Of a DNA stretch of 23,217 nt, positions 6,090 through 13,993 are shown piece after piece. The DNA is taken from the NCBI GenBank assembly GCA_025938035.1, contig JAICQE010000053.1:1-23217 (forward strand), read 5' to 3'. The stretch's first letter is position 1. Each line of letters begins with the position of its first letter. A program made the translations under genes and the position numbers. The notes below the pieces were generated by a model. The model searched no databases, was not told where the DNA came from, and worked only from the letters and a program-made list of their open reading frames with translations. This stretch comes from Vicinamibacteria bacterium (GTDB lineage: Bacteria; Acidobacteriota; Vicinamibacteria; Vicinamibacterales; UBA2999).

Positions 6090-8927
6090 CTATTTGCTCA
6101 GCGCCGCGCTCGACAGGTCGAGTTTGGCGGCCGGGATCACCACCAGGTCCGGCCTGATCTTGCGCAAGTCCTCGACGAACTCCGCCGCATTGCCGACCAC
6201 GATCAGCGAAGTGCGTTCGGGCGTGACGTAGCGCCGTGCCACTGCGGCAGCCGCCTCGGGCGTCACCGCGGCCCAGCGTTCCGCGACCCGCGTCGCCTCG
6301 CCGGCCTCCTGCCCTTGCAGCAACAGGCCGGTCACCACCGCGTTGAACCCTCCGCTGGTCTCGAGCGCCCGGCCGACCGCACCGGCCATGAACACGCGCC
6401 GGAGTTGCAGCGCAGCCTCGTCGGCGGGCTTCGTACCGAGCGCCGCGAACTGGTCGAGGACGATCTGCACCACCTCATCAACGGTGGCGTTCTGGGTCTG
6501 CACGGTGGCGCTGAGCACCGCCTCCCCGGCGCGCGCCGGCATCGAGCTGCGCGCGCTGTAACTGAGCCCGCGCTTCATGCGCACTTCCGTGTTCAGCCGG
6601 CTGGTCGAGCTGAGCCCGAGTACGCTGTTGGCGATATCCAGCGGGTAATAGTCCTTCCCCGCCCGGTTTGTCGTGCGCACGCCGGCATAGACCATCGCCT
6701 GCGCGGCTCCGGGCAGGTCGATCACGACGGTGCGCGGCGCGGGCGCGGTGCCCGCGGGGTTCGCCACCGCCCGCGGCGCCGGCGCGGCCGAACGCCAGCC
6801 GCCGAACAGACGGTCCGCGATCCGCTGCGTTTCCGCCGGCGGGATCCCGCCGCTGACCACGACCCGCGCCGTCGCCGGGTGCCAATTGGCCTCGCGCCAA
6901 GCCAACAGGTCGCTCCGGGTGATCCGCGGAATCGAGTCCACAGTCGCGATCGAGCCATAGGGGGCCGAACCGTAAAATACCCGCGGTGCCGCCAAAGCCG
7001 CCAGGGTGGCCGCATCCCTCAGACCCACGCGCAAACCATTGACGATGCGCGCGCGCTCACGCTCGACGTCGGCGTCGGGATAGCTGGCGTTGCGGATAAC
7101 GTCGGCCATCACCTCTCCCGCGGCGGCCAGGTTGGCGGCCGGAGCGGTCACGCTGAAGACCACGCCGTCGGGGCCCGGTGAAGCGCCCATCGACGCCCCC
7201 AGGCTCTCGAGCGTGGCGGCGATCTGCTCGGCCGTACGCGTCGGCGTGCCCTTGTTGGCGATCACCGCCGCCAGCTCGGAAAGGCCGGCCTTGTCTGCCG
7301 GGTCGGTTGCGGTGCCGCCGGGCAGAACCACGCTCATCGTCGCGAGCGGCACGGTGCCGGTCTGCACGCTGACCACGCGAATGCCATTAGCGAGCGTGGC
7401 GTCGACGATCTCCGGCTTCGCGACCCGGGGCGCCGCCGCGGGCAGTGGCGGCGCCTGCCGGCTGGCTTCGTCCCGCAGCACGGTGGGCTTTCCCACGGCT
7501 GGCGGCAGCGAGCCGAAGCGCGGCAACGGCACCGGGTTGGCATAACTCGCCGCCCCGCCCGAACCTTGCGTGTAGGTGAACGTCACCACGCCATCCGGCC
7601 GCAACCATTCGCGTGCGACCCGCTGCACGTCGGCGGCGGTGACCTGGCCGATAGCCCGCAGCTGGCGGTCCGCGGCGCGCACGTCGCCTTGGGTCATCAG
7701 GGCTTCGCCCAGCTCGAAGGCGCGCCCGGCCGGAGTCTGGCGTCTGGTCAGTGCGGCCGAGAAGAGCTGGTTCCTGGCCTCGCGCAGTTCTTCCTCGGTG
7801 ATCGGCTCGGTGCGGGCGCGTTCGTGCTCGGCGGAGAGGAGGCCGGCGATCTCCTTTTGGTTGGCGGCCGGACTGGCCAGCGCGAAAGTGGCCAGGAACC
7901 CGCCTTCCCGCGAGCTGAACAGCATTTCGGCGGCCTGCACGGCCTTGCCGGTGCGGACCAGCGCCCGCTGCAGGCGGCTGTTCTCGCCGGCCGACAGCAC
8001 CGCGTCGAGGACGGTGAGCGCGGGCCAGTCCGCATGAGTCGCTTCGGGCAGCTGGTAGATCGTGCCCAGCGCGGGCAGCGGCACGGTCGGGGCGGTCGCA
8101 GCGACGTTGCGTGGCGTCGTACGGCGCGCTTCGCGCGTGGCGACCGCGATCGGCAATGGCCGCGCGCGCGCGGGAATGGCGGCAAAGTACTTGTCGACCA
8201 GCGCACGCAAGTTCGCGACGTCGAAGTTGCCGGCCACGATCAGCACGGCCGTGTCCGGCCCGTAATAGGCCTGATGGAAAGCGCGCGCTTCGTCGAGCGT
8301 GGCGGCGTCGAGATCCGCGACGATGCCGATGTTGCTGCGGCGCTGCGGCAGCAGGTCGTACGCGTTCTCGAAAAACACATAACGCTGCATGACGCCGTAC
8401 GGCGGCGTCAGCACCCCTTGGCGGAGCTCCTCTTTCACTACCGAGCGCTCGTTCTCGAACACGTCCTGGTCGATGACCGGGCGGGCCATCCGCTCGGCGT
8501 GAGTCCAGAGCAAGGTCTCGAGGTATTGGGCCGGAACCGTTTCGTAATAGTTGGTCCGGTCATAGCCGGTGGACGCATTGCGGCTGCCGCCGATATCCTC
8601 GGCCAGCTGATTGATCATGCCGTAAGGCATGTTCTCGCTCTTGCGGTTGAGGATGTGCTCGAACAGGTGGGCGAAGCCGGATCGTCCCTCGGGATCGTTC
8701 TTCGCGCCGACCTGGTACCACATCGACGTCGTGACCGTGGCCGTGGTCGGGTCGGGCAGCGCGATGACGGTTAGGCCGTTGGCGAGCTTCCACTGGGTAA
8801 ACTGGATCTCGGGCGCGGTGACGACCGGCGGGTCGGCCCGCTGCGCCGCGATGGGCGTGGTGACAACGATTCCCGCCAGGAGCAGCAGGCCAGAGAAGAT
8901 TGTGCGAACGGACAGGTGTGACTTCAT
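6090..8927 (-). CDS. Secreted M16 (pitrilysin/insulinase-like) zinc metallopeptidase, two-module
   Basis: A 945-residue peptidase with a signal peptide (residues 1-29, ending IAAQ). The N-terminal M16 module holds the inverted zinc motif HLFEH at 87-91 and the third ligand expected at Glu167 in the segment ERSVVKEELRQ, so the active site looks intact. A second M16 domain pair starts around residue 440 (ATLANGIRVVSV, later RGLSYSARSSMPARAG with the Arg/Tyr typical of M16 C-terminal domains). The open frame runs up to 9539, but that extension lies over the permease gene. The ATG at 8927 is chosen because it gives the signal peptide and sits 11 bases after the permease stop with a GGA-type ribosome site (AAGGA) between. 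It is the last gene of the GntR/ABC operon. It probably degrades peptides in the periplasm; whether it acts on the transporter substrate is inference. Confidence 0.93.
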   Translation of the reverse strand: MKSHLSVRTIFSGLLLLAGIVVTTPIAAQRADPPVVTAPEIQFTQWKLANGLTVIALPDPTTATVTTSMWYQVGAKNDPEGRSGFAHLFEHILNRKSENMPYGMINQLAEDIGGSRNASTGYDRTNYYETVPAQYLETLLWTHAERMARPVIDQDVFENERSVVKEELRQGVLTPPYGVMQRYVFFENAYDLLPQRRSNIGIVADLDAATLDEARAFHQAYYGPDTAVLIVAGNFDVANLRALVDKYFAAIPARARPLPIAVATREARRTTPRNVAATAPTVPLPALGTIYQLPEATHADWPALTVLDAVLSAGENSRLQRALVRTGKAVQAAEMLFSSREGGFLATFALASPAANQKEIAGLLSAEHERARTEPITEEELREARNQLFSAALTRRQTPAGRAFELGEALMTQGDVRAADRQLRAIGQVTAADVQRVAREWLRPDGVVTFTYTQGSGGAASYANPVPLPRFGSLPPAVGKPTVLRDEASRQAPPLPAAAPRVAKPEIVDATLANGIRVVSVQTGTVPLATMSVVLPGGTATDPADKAGLSELAAVIANKGTPTRTAEQIAATLESLGASMGASPGPDGVVFSVTAPAANLAAAGEVMADVIRNASYPDADVERERARIVNGLRVGLRDAATLAALAAPRVFYGSAPYGSIATVDSIPRITRSDLLAWREANWHPATARVVVSGGIPPAETQRIADRLFGGWRSAAPAPRAVANPAGTAPAPRTVVIDLPGAAQAMVYAGVRTTNRAGKDYYPLDIANSVLGLSSTSRLNTEVRMKRGLSYSARSSMPARAGEAVLSATVQTQNATVDEVVQIVLDQFAALGTKPADEAALQLRRVFMAGAVGRALETSGGFNAVVTGLLLQGQEAGEATRVAERWAAVTPEAAAAVARRYVTPERTSLIVVGNAAEFVEDLRKIRPDLVVIPAAKLDLSSAALSK

Positions 8928-8938
8928 CTGACAAATCC

Positions 8939-10708
8939 TTATGTATGGCGAATGCGGCTGAGCGACCAGGGCGCCAGGACGCTGACCAGCAGCGGCAGCA
9001 GGGCCGGCGACAGGATCGACACGGCGTTGATCGCAGACATCCCGGCAAGCTGCACGCCGGCCATATGCAGCACTGTCAGCCACGCCGCCCCGAATGCCGC
9101 CGACATCGCGACGGCGCCGCTCGCGTAGCGGATGGTCAGCACGCGCTCCGCAAAGCCGCTCCAGAAGACGTAGACGGTGGTAAACGCCATCGCACCAACG
9201 AAGATCCAGCGGGCTGCCGCCAATAGCGCGTCGAACACGAATGGCGACACGCCCCCGTTTCGTTCCGCCAGCGCCAGCAGCGCGAGCGCGAGGCCGGAGA
9301 GCAGCAGCGACGATGCCGCGATGTTCACGCGGCGGGAATAGCGGGTCCGAAGCGCTCCGAACACGGCGAACCCCGCGACCCAGGTGACGACACCGGCCGC
9401 CGCCATGACTACCAGTGCGAGCTGCTCGTACCCGGTCAGCGCCCCGACGGCGTCGTTGAAGACAGACCGTCGACTGTTCAGAGGCACGCCGATCATCTGG
9501 ATGAAGACCGCGTCGCCCAACAGTGGCACTGATATCCATGCGCTGACGCCGATGGCGATGAGCGCGGCGAGGACGCAGACTGACTTCACGAGCACTTTGA
9601 GGGCGGCCAGCTGCGCGGCGCCGTGCGCCTGGGTCGCCTCAAAGGCGCTGACGTACGTGCGTCCTTGTCGCCGGCGAATACCGAAGGCATTTCCGCCGAG
9701 CAACAACATGACGAACAGTGAAAGCGGCGCAATGAGCGGAGGCCATGCTCGGACCCAAAAGCATTCCCCGATGGGGCACGACACAGCAGGGTCCGCATTC
9801 CACGCAGCATCGATGGGCCCGCTGACCGCCGACACCAGCAGAATCACGATCGCGAGCGTCATGCCGATCGTCAGCACCGGCAATCCGTTGGACTTCAGGT
9901 CCAGCCACGCTTGAGCCCGCGTCGCAGACGAGGTGGGACACGGGAAGCGGAACAGACTGACGAGCCGGTCCCACAATCCGCCGCGTGGAATCCAGGTGAT
10001 AGCAGCCAGCTGATCGCCGCGACGCTGTAACGCAACTCCGGCGACCGTGACGGCGAAAGATGCCAGGCCAATCAGAGCGATCCACGCGTAGTCGGTGAGC
10101 GGGAAGTCGAACAGCGTCGGCCACAGACGCGGCGGCCAGTCGAATGTGTCCGGGATCTCCACTGAGGTAAGGCGCTGCATGGCCAACCCAAGGGCTTTCG
10201 TGATCGCATACATCATCACCAACAGCTGGATTGCCCCGTTGCGTGTCGACCAGGCCGCCGCAAGATAGACCACCGCGAGAGCCGCGATCCATGCGGCCAC
10301 GGGCAGCAGTGGGAACGCATAGCCCGAGGTCACCCTCAGGACAATCGCCGACACGAGATATATCGCCGACGACATGGCGGTGAGATACGCCATAGGAAAG
10401 CCGACGATCACTGCCGTCCGAACTGGGCGGGTATAAGTGAGATAGAGCGGAAAGCCTGGTTGGCCACCATTGAGCTTCCGCATCGACAGCCACCCCACTA
10501 GGTGCGGTATGACGATGAGGATGAGGGCGAATGCCGCGGCGTTGTCGTTGACGTCCTCATACGCCTTCGGATTGTCCGGCGGTGCAAGGGCAGCGCCCAG
10601 GGCCAATGCGGCGAGGCCTCCGCCGATCGGCAGAGCAAGCTTCCACGCAACCTCGGAACGTGTCACCCGCCAGAGTTCCCACAGCATCGCGACAACCGGT
10701 GATCGCAT
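8939..10708 (-). CDS. Large ABC-type permease, tandem paralogue B
   Basis: A 589-residue integral membrane protein with roughly 12-14 hydrophobic segments spread over its whole length. It starts MRSPVVAMLWE and ends APWSLSRIRHT, both nearly identical to the adjacent permease at 10723-12453. A shared central block reads CPTSSATRAQ, then GLPVLT, and a later one GNAFGIR followed by QGRTY and SAFEATQA. The region near residues 315-335 carries a two-cysteine loop (SCPIGECFW) that the neighbour lacks. The ATG at 10708 is chosen over an open extension to 10993 because GGGAG lies ahead of it and the extension is a shadow of the neighbour. The gene lies 14 bases after the paralogue and 11 bases before the peptidase. 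No substrate can be assigned; membership in an ABC exporter is inferred from the ATPase gene in the same operon. Confidence 0.85.
   Translation of the reverse strand: MRSPVVAMLWELWRVTRSEVAWKLALPIGGGLAALALGAALAPPDNPKAYEDVNDNAAAFALILIVIPHLVGWLSMRKLNGGQPGFPLYLTYTRPVRTAVIVGFPMAYLTAMSSAIYLVSAIVLRVTSGYAFPLLPVAAWIAALAVVYLAAAWSTRNGAIQLLVMMYAITKALGLAMQRLTSVEIPDTFDWPPRLWPTLFDFPLTDYAWIALIGLASFAVTVAGVALQRRGDQLAAITWIPRGGLWDRLVSLFRFPCPTSSATRAQAWLDLKSNGLPVLTIGMTLAIVILLVSAVSGPIDAAWNADPAVSCPIGECFWVRAWPPLIAPLSLFVMLLLGGNAFGIRRRQGRTYVSAFEATQAHGAAQLAALKVLVKSVCVLAALIAIGVSAWISVPLLGDAVFIQMIGVPLNSRRSVFNDAVGALTGYEQLALVVMAAAGVVTWVAGFAVFGALRTRYSRRVNIAASSLLLSGLALALLALAERNGGVSPFVFDALLAAARWIFVGAMAFTTVYVFWSGFAERVLTIRYASGAVAMSAAFGAAWLTVLHMAGVQLAGMSAINAVSILSPALLPLLVSVLAPWSLSRIRHT
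8943..9011 (-). repeat. Direct repeat, 3' end of permease B (copy 1)
   Basis: These 69 bases match 10727-10795 with six mismatches by eye (about 91 percent). They encode the shared C-terminal end of the two tandem permeases, including the LLPLLVS and APWSLSR segments. Confidence 0.85.
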
Positions 10709-10722
10709 GGCCTTGGCTCCCT

Positions 10723-12453
10723 TCACGTGTGGCGAACGCGGCTGAGCGACCAGGGCGCCAGGAGGCTGACGAGCAGCGGCAGCAGTGCGGGCGACCGCAT
10801 CCAGGCGGCATCCGTCGTGGGCATTCCGGCGAGCGACACGCCGGTTGCACCGAGCACCGTCACCCATGCCATTCCGAACGCCGCTGAAAACAGAATGGCG
10901 CTCGACGCCTGTCGCAGCGTCAGCAGCCGTTCCTCGAAGACGTTCCAGGAGAGATAGCCGGTCGCGAGTACCATCGCCACCGCGGCGATCCACTTTGTTG
11001 CCTCGAGAATTGCGCCCAGCGGAATCTCCGGGCCGATCCCGCGTTCACCGGCCACCGCCAGCAGACCGAGCACGAGCGCGTAGAGCAACAGCACCGATCC
11101 GGCGATCCGCTGGCGACGTTGATAGCGTGCCCGGAGCGCCGCGTCGGCCGCGCGCCAGGCGACCATGACAGCCACCAAGGTGCAGGTGACGAATGCCAGC
11201 ATTAGCACCTCGTCGGCGCTCATCGCTCCGACGCCGCTCCTGATCGCGCGCATCCAGCCGCTCAAAGGCGCGCGGCTTTTTTCGATGAGCGTGTCGTTGT
11301 CCCCGAGCACGTCGAACGGGATGACGGACGCGGACGTCCAGATGCTCGTGCCGACTGCCAGGAGCGCGCCCAGCAGGCAGACCGAGCGCACGAGCACCTT
11401 GAGGCCGGCCATTCGCGCGGTTCCGCACGCCTGGGTTGCCTCGAACGCGCTGGCGTACGTGCGTCCTTGTTTGGCGCGGATGCCGAAGGCATTGCCCGCG
11501 AGGAGGATCAGCACGGTCGGCACGGAGAACACCGCCACGACCACCGCGACCAATCGGGTGGCTGGTTGGGTGATGAACCTGGAGAGCACGAGATCGAGTT
11601 GTGTGGTTGCCACGAACACCAGCGGAATCACGATGGCGAGCCCCACTCCGAGCGTCAGCACCGGCAGTCCACTCGACCTCAGGTCGAACCACACCTGCGC
11701 CCGTGTCGCGGACGACGTAGGACAGCGGAACTGGAACCGATCGACGAGCCAATCCGGGAATCCCCCGACTGCAACCCGTGGAGTAGCCGCTGGTGCACTG
11801 CCATGACGCTGCCGCGCCACGCCGGCGACCGTCACGCCGAACGACGCCACGCTCATCGCGGCCATGAACGCGTAGTCGGTGGAGGAGAAGTCGAAAAACG
11901 TCGGCCACCCTTGCCAGCGACGAGCGGCTATCGCACCAAGTGTCCCGATAGCCGCCGTCGACGCCAGCCACTGGACGGCCTTGCTTCGCGTCGCCCAGTC
12001 CGCGGCGTTGTAGGCCAGGTGAGCGGCCGCGATCGGCGCCGCGACGGACAGCAGAGGAAACCGATAGTCGAGGGTCAATCGCAGGACGAGTGCCGATACC
12101 AGGTACACGGCCGCGCCCAACGCCGCCTGGGACACCATCGGAACCCCGACGAGCACGGTCGTACGGATCGGACGGGTGTAGAGGAGATACAGCGGAAAGC
12201 CGGGCCGGTACCCATCCATCAATCGCCCGCCCTTGAGCTTCGCGATCGCTACCCAGACCATGAAGTTCAGGCTGATGAGGACGAAGAGGGCGACGCTTGC
12301 GCTGAAGTCTCTCGTTGCCTGGTTCGGCGCAGCGGCGGCGACCACGACGAACGCGGCCAGGCCTCCGACGATGCTCAACGACAACCGCCAGGCGGCCTCG
12401 GCGCGTATCAGACGCCAGTTCTCCCACAGCATCGCGACGACGGGTGACCTCAT
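10723..12453 (-). CDS. Large ABC-type permease, tandem paralogue A
   Basis: A 576-residue polytopic membrane protein with about 12-14 hydrophobic stretches. It is a clear paralogue of the permease at 8939-10708: same N-terminus (MRSPVVAMLWE), same CPTSSATRAQ block followed by DLRSSGLPVLT, same GNAFGIR/QGRTY/SAFEATQA block and same C-terminus (APWSLSRVRHT), while the segments between are much less alike. The ATG at 12453 has GAGGAG upstream. It begins 39 bases after the ABC ATPase stop and ends 14 bases before the second permease. The two permeases could form a heterodimer served by the single ATPase, as in YtrCD-type and other exporters with GntR control; this is inferred from order only. No family name beyond ABC-2-like permease can be given from sequence alone. 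Confidence 0.87.
   Translation of the reverse strand: MRSPVVAMLWENWRLIRAEAAWRLSLSIVGGLAAFVVVAAAAPNQATRDFSASVALFVLISLNFMVWVAIAKLKGGRLMDGYRPGFPLYLLYTRPIRTTVLVGVPMVSQAALGAAVYLVSALVLRLTLDYRFPLLSVAAPIAAAHLAYNAADWATRSKAVQWLASTAAIGTLGAIAARRWQGWPTFFDFSSTDYAFMAAMSVASFGVTVAGVARQRHGSAPAATPRVAVGGFPDWLVDRFQFRCPTSSATRAQVWFDLRSSGLPVLTLGVGLAIVIPLVFVATTQLDLVLSRFITQPATRLVAVVVAVFSVPTVLILLAGNAFGIRAKQGRTYASAFEATQACGTARMAGLKVLVRSVCLLGALLAVGTSIWTSASVIPFDVLGDNDTLIEKSRAPLSGWMRAIRSGVGAMSADEVLMLAFVTCTLVAVMVAWRAADAALRARYQRRQRIAGSVLLLYALVLGLLAVAGERGIGPEIPLGAILEATKWIAAVAMVLATGYLSWNVFEERLLTLRQASSAILFSAAFGMAWVTVLGATGVSLAGMPTTDAAWMRSPALLPLLVSLLAPWSLSRVRHT
10727..10795 (-). repeat. Direct repeat, 3' end of permease A (copy 2)
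   Basis: Partner of 8943-9011, six mismatches in 69 bases. The 5' ends of the two permease genes are also alike at DNA level, around 10679-10708 and 12422-12453, whereas the interiors have diverged. Confidence 0.85.
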
Positions 12454-12492
12454 GTCATCGGCTCCTCACGCGCTCCGCAGCATCTCTTGCGC

Positions 12493-13401
12493 TTACACAG
12501 CCTCCACCGGCTGGCGAGTGCGGCCGGCGCGGGCCAGGAAGATCTCCTCGAGCGTGGCGTCGCGCGAGTCCACGACTTCGCCTCCGAACGCCAGCAGCGA
12601 GTGATGGAACTGTTCGAGCGATCCGCTGTGCACGACGCTCCAGGTGCGGCCCCCACCTTCCATCGCGAGCGCGCCGACGAGGACGGGCGGCTGCTCGAAG
12701 TGCTCCGCGAACCGCACGCGGCTGCGCTGGTATCCGCGCCGCACCTCGTCGAGCGGGCCGCTCAACGTCACGCGGCCGTTGTGGATCAGCGTCACGTGAT
12801 CCGACATCCGCTCCACCTCTTCGAGCAGGTGCGACGAGAAGATCACGGTGCGTCCGTCGTCAGCCACGGTGCGGACGATGGCATCGAGGATGTCGCGGCG
12901 CACAACCGCGTCGAGGCCGGACGAAGGCTCGTCCAGAATCAGCAGCGCTGGACGGTGGGCGACGGCGGCCACCAGGCCCGCCTGGGCGCGCATGCCCTTC
13001 GAGAGGTCCTTGATCTTCTTGGCCGGGTCCAGCGCGAACGTGTCGATCAGCTCGCGCGCGTACGTCACGTCCCATGTCGGATGGAACGCGTGCGTATAGG
13101 CCATCAGCTCGTCGATGCGCATCCACTCCGGCAGCTCGCGTTCCTCGGAGAGATAGCCGACACGGCCCAGCACGCCAACCGGGTCGCGAACCGGGTCGAG
13201 GCCGAAGACGCGCACCGAGCCCGACTTCGCACGCAAGAGGCCGAGCAGATGCCTGATGAGGGTCGTCTTTCCAGCCCCGTTGGCGCCGACGAGTCCGTAG
13301 ACCTGTCCAGCCGTGGCGTGGAACGACACTCCATCGAGCGCGCGCTTCGAACCGAACGATCGCGAGAGGTCGTTGACGTCGACAACTGTTGTCTGTCCCA
13401 T
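12493..13401 (-). CDS. ABC transporter ATP-binding protein of the YtrB type
   Basis: A 302-residue cytoplasmic ATPase that would power the two permeases next to it. Walker A GANGAGKTT is at 39-47, the signature LSKGM at 133-137, Walker B LLILDEP at 153-159 with the D-loop SSGLD after it, and the switch histidine at 191 (FSSHLLEEVE). The Q-loop position reads YLSEERELP, with no glutamine, a variant also seen in the second ATPase of this window. About 70 residues follow the nucleotide-binding domain and may be an accessory domain. The ATG lies 10 bases after the GntR stop, with AGAGGA directly overlapping that stop, so both are translated from one message. Confidence 0.95.
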   Translation of the reverse strand: MGQTTVVDVNDLSRSFGSKRALDGVSFHATAGQVYGLVGANGAGKTTLIRHLLGLLRAKSGSVRVFGLDPVRDPVGVLGRVGYLSEERELPEWMRIDELMAYTHAFHPTWDVTYARELIDTFALDPAKKIKDLSKGMRAQAGLVAAVAHRPALLILDEPSSGLDAVVRRDILDAIVRTVADDGRTVIFSSHLLEEVERMSDHVTLIHNGRVTLSGPLDEVRRGYQRSRVRFAEHFEQPPVLVGALAMEGGGRTWSVVHSGSLEQFHHSLLAFGGEVVDSRDATLEEIFLARAGRTRQPVEAV

Positions 13402-13411
13402 CTCTATTCCT

Positions 13412-13828
13412 CTACTTCTTCTTGACTTCTGCCGGTTCCTCGTCGGTCCCGGCGTCCATGGCCGCTTTACGCTCGTGCAGCATCCTGAGAATGTCGTCGC
13501 CGGAGAAGTTCAACTGGTGTGCTTCGGCGAGCAGGGCGTCGATGCGCTGCTCGATGATGCGGCGCCGTTCGCGAAGCGCCAGCTGCGGACGCGCGTCCGA
13601 GACGAACGTGCCCGAGCCGCGGCGCTTGTGCACGACTCCCGAGATCTCCAGCTCGCCATATGCCTTCACGATCGTGTTTGGCGTGACCTTCAGCTGCAGC
13701 GCCAGCGTCCGGATGGGCGGCAGCTCTTCGCCCGGCAGAAGCAGCCCTGACGCCACCAAGTACTTGACCTGGTTGACGATCTGTCGATAGATCGGCACGC
13801 CGTCGGTCAGGTTGATGGTGATGTCCAT
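13412..13828 (-). CDS. Short GntR-family repressor, YtrA subfamily
   Basis: A 138-residue regulator. The winged helix-turn-helix covers about residues 10-78, with the family pattern PIYRQIVNQVKYLVASG, the recognition segment LPPIRTLALQLKVTPNTIVKAY and the wing KRRGSGTFVSD. The C-terminal tail (about 60 residues, charged, predicted helical) is too short for a FadR- or HutC-type ligand domain, which places it in the YtrA subfamily of small GntR proteins that control ABC transporter operons. It is the first gene of the operon and most likely represses it and itself. The start has no clear Shine-Dalgarno sequence. A promoter with TTGACA lies 60-70 bases upstream. Confidence 0.93.
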   Translation of the reverse strand: MDITINLTDGVPIYRQIVNQVKYLVASGLLLPGEELPPIRTLALQLKVTPNTIVKAYGELEISGVVHKRRGSGTFVSDARPQLALRERRRIIEQRIDALLAEAHQLNFSGDDILRMLHERKAAMDAGTDEEPAEVKKK

Positions 13829-13865
13829 AGGGAACCGCTACTGTCTTGCGGCGTTCAAGTGTATG

Positions 13866-13897
13866 GGTATACTGATACAGTTATCCGCGGCTGTCAA
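13866..13897 (-). promoter_or_regulatory. Probable promoter and operator of the GntR/ABC/M16 operon
   Basis: On the minus strand a perfect TTGACA (complement at 13892-13897) is followed by AT-rich sequence with TATACC at 13871-13866; the gap of 20 bases is longer than ideal. Between them lies ACTG-ATA-CAGT (13871-13881), an 11-base palindrome flanked by AT bases, which would be a sensible place for autorepression by the GntR protein. Exact -10 choice is uncertain. Confidence 0.45.
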
Positions 13898-13993
13898 GCC
13901 ACGAAAATTGAATTCGGAAGTGGGATTGATAGGGGGCCGCAGGGAGAGTGACCACCGAGCATCGAACTGAACGTTCGCGCTCGAGCGCACGCA

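Noticed and set aside
7566..8774. 402-codon open frame on the plus strand
   Set aside because: Antisense to the M16 gene, whose zinc motif and signal peptide are clear; the composition is that of a shadow.
8928..9539. 204-codon upstream extension of the M16 peptidase frame
   Set aside because: It overlaps the permease gene in another frame, has Arg-rich shadow composition and puts the signal peptide in the middle of the protein.
10709..10993. 95-codon upstream extension of permease B
   Set aside because: It lies over the 3' end of permease A in another frame. The extension ahead of the M16 gene has a similar sequence only because both permease 3' ends are repeats of each other.
11045..12427. 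460-codon minus-strand frame inside permease A
   Set aside because: Arg/Gly-rich alternative frame of the permease gene without hydrophobic segments or motifs.
6090..13828. RiPP or bacteriocin biosynthesis cluster because of the ABC plus M16 combination
   Set aside because: No precursor peptide or modification enzyme was seen in or around the operon, and the gaps are too short to hide one.
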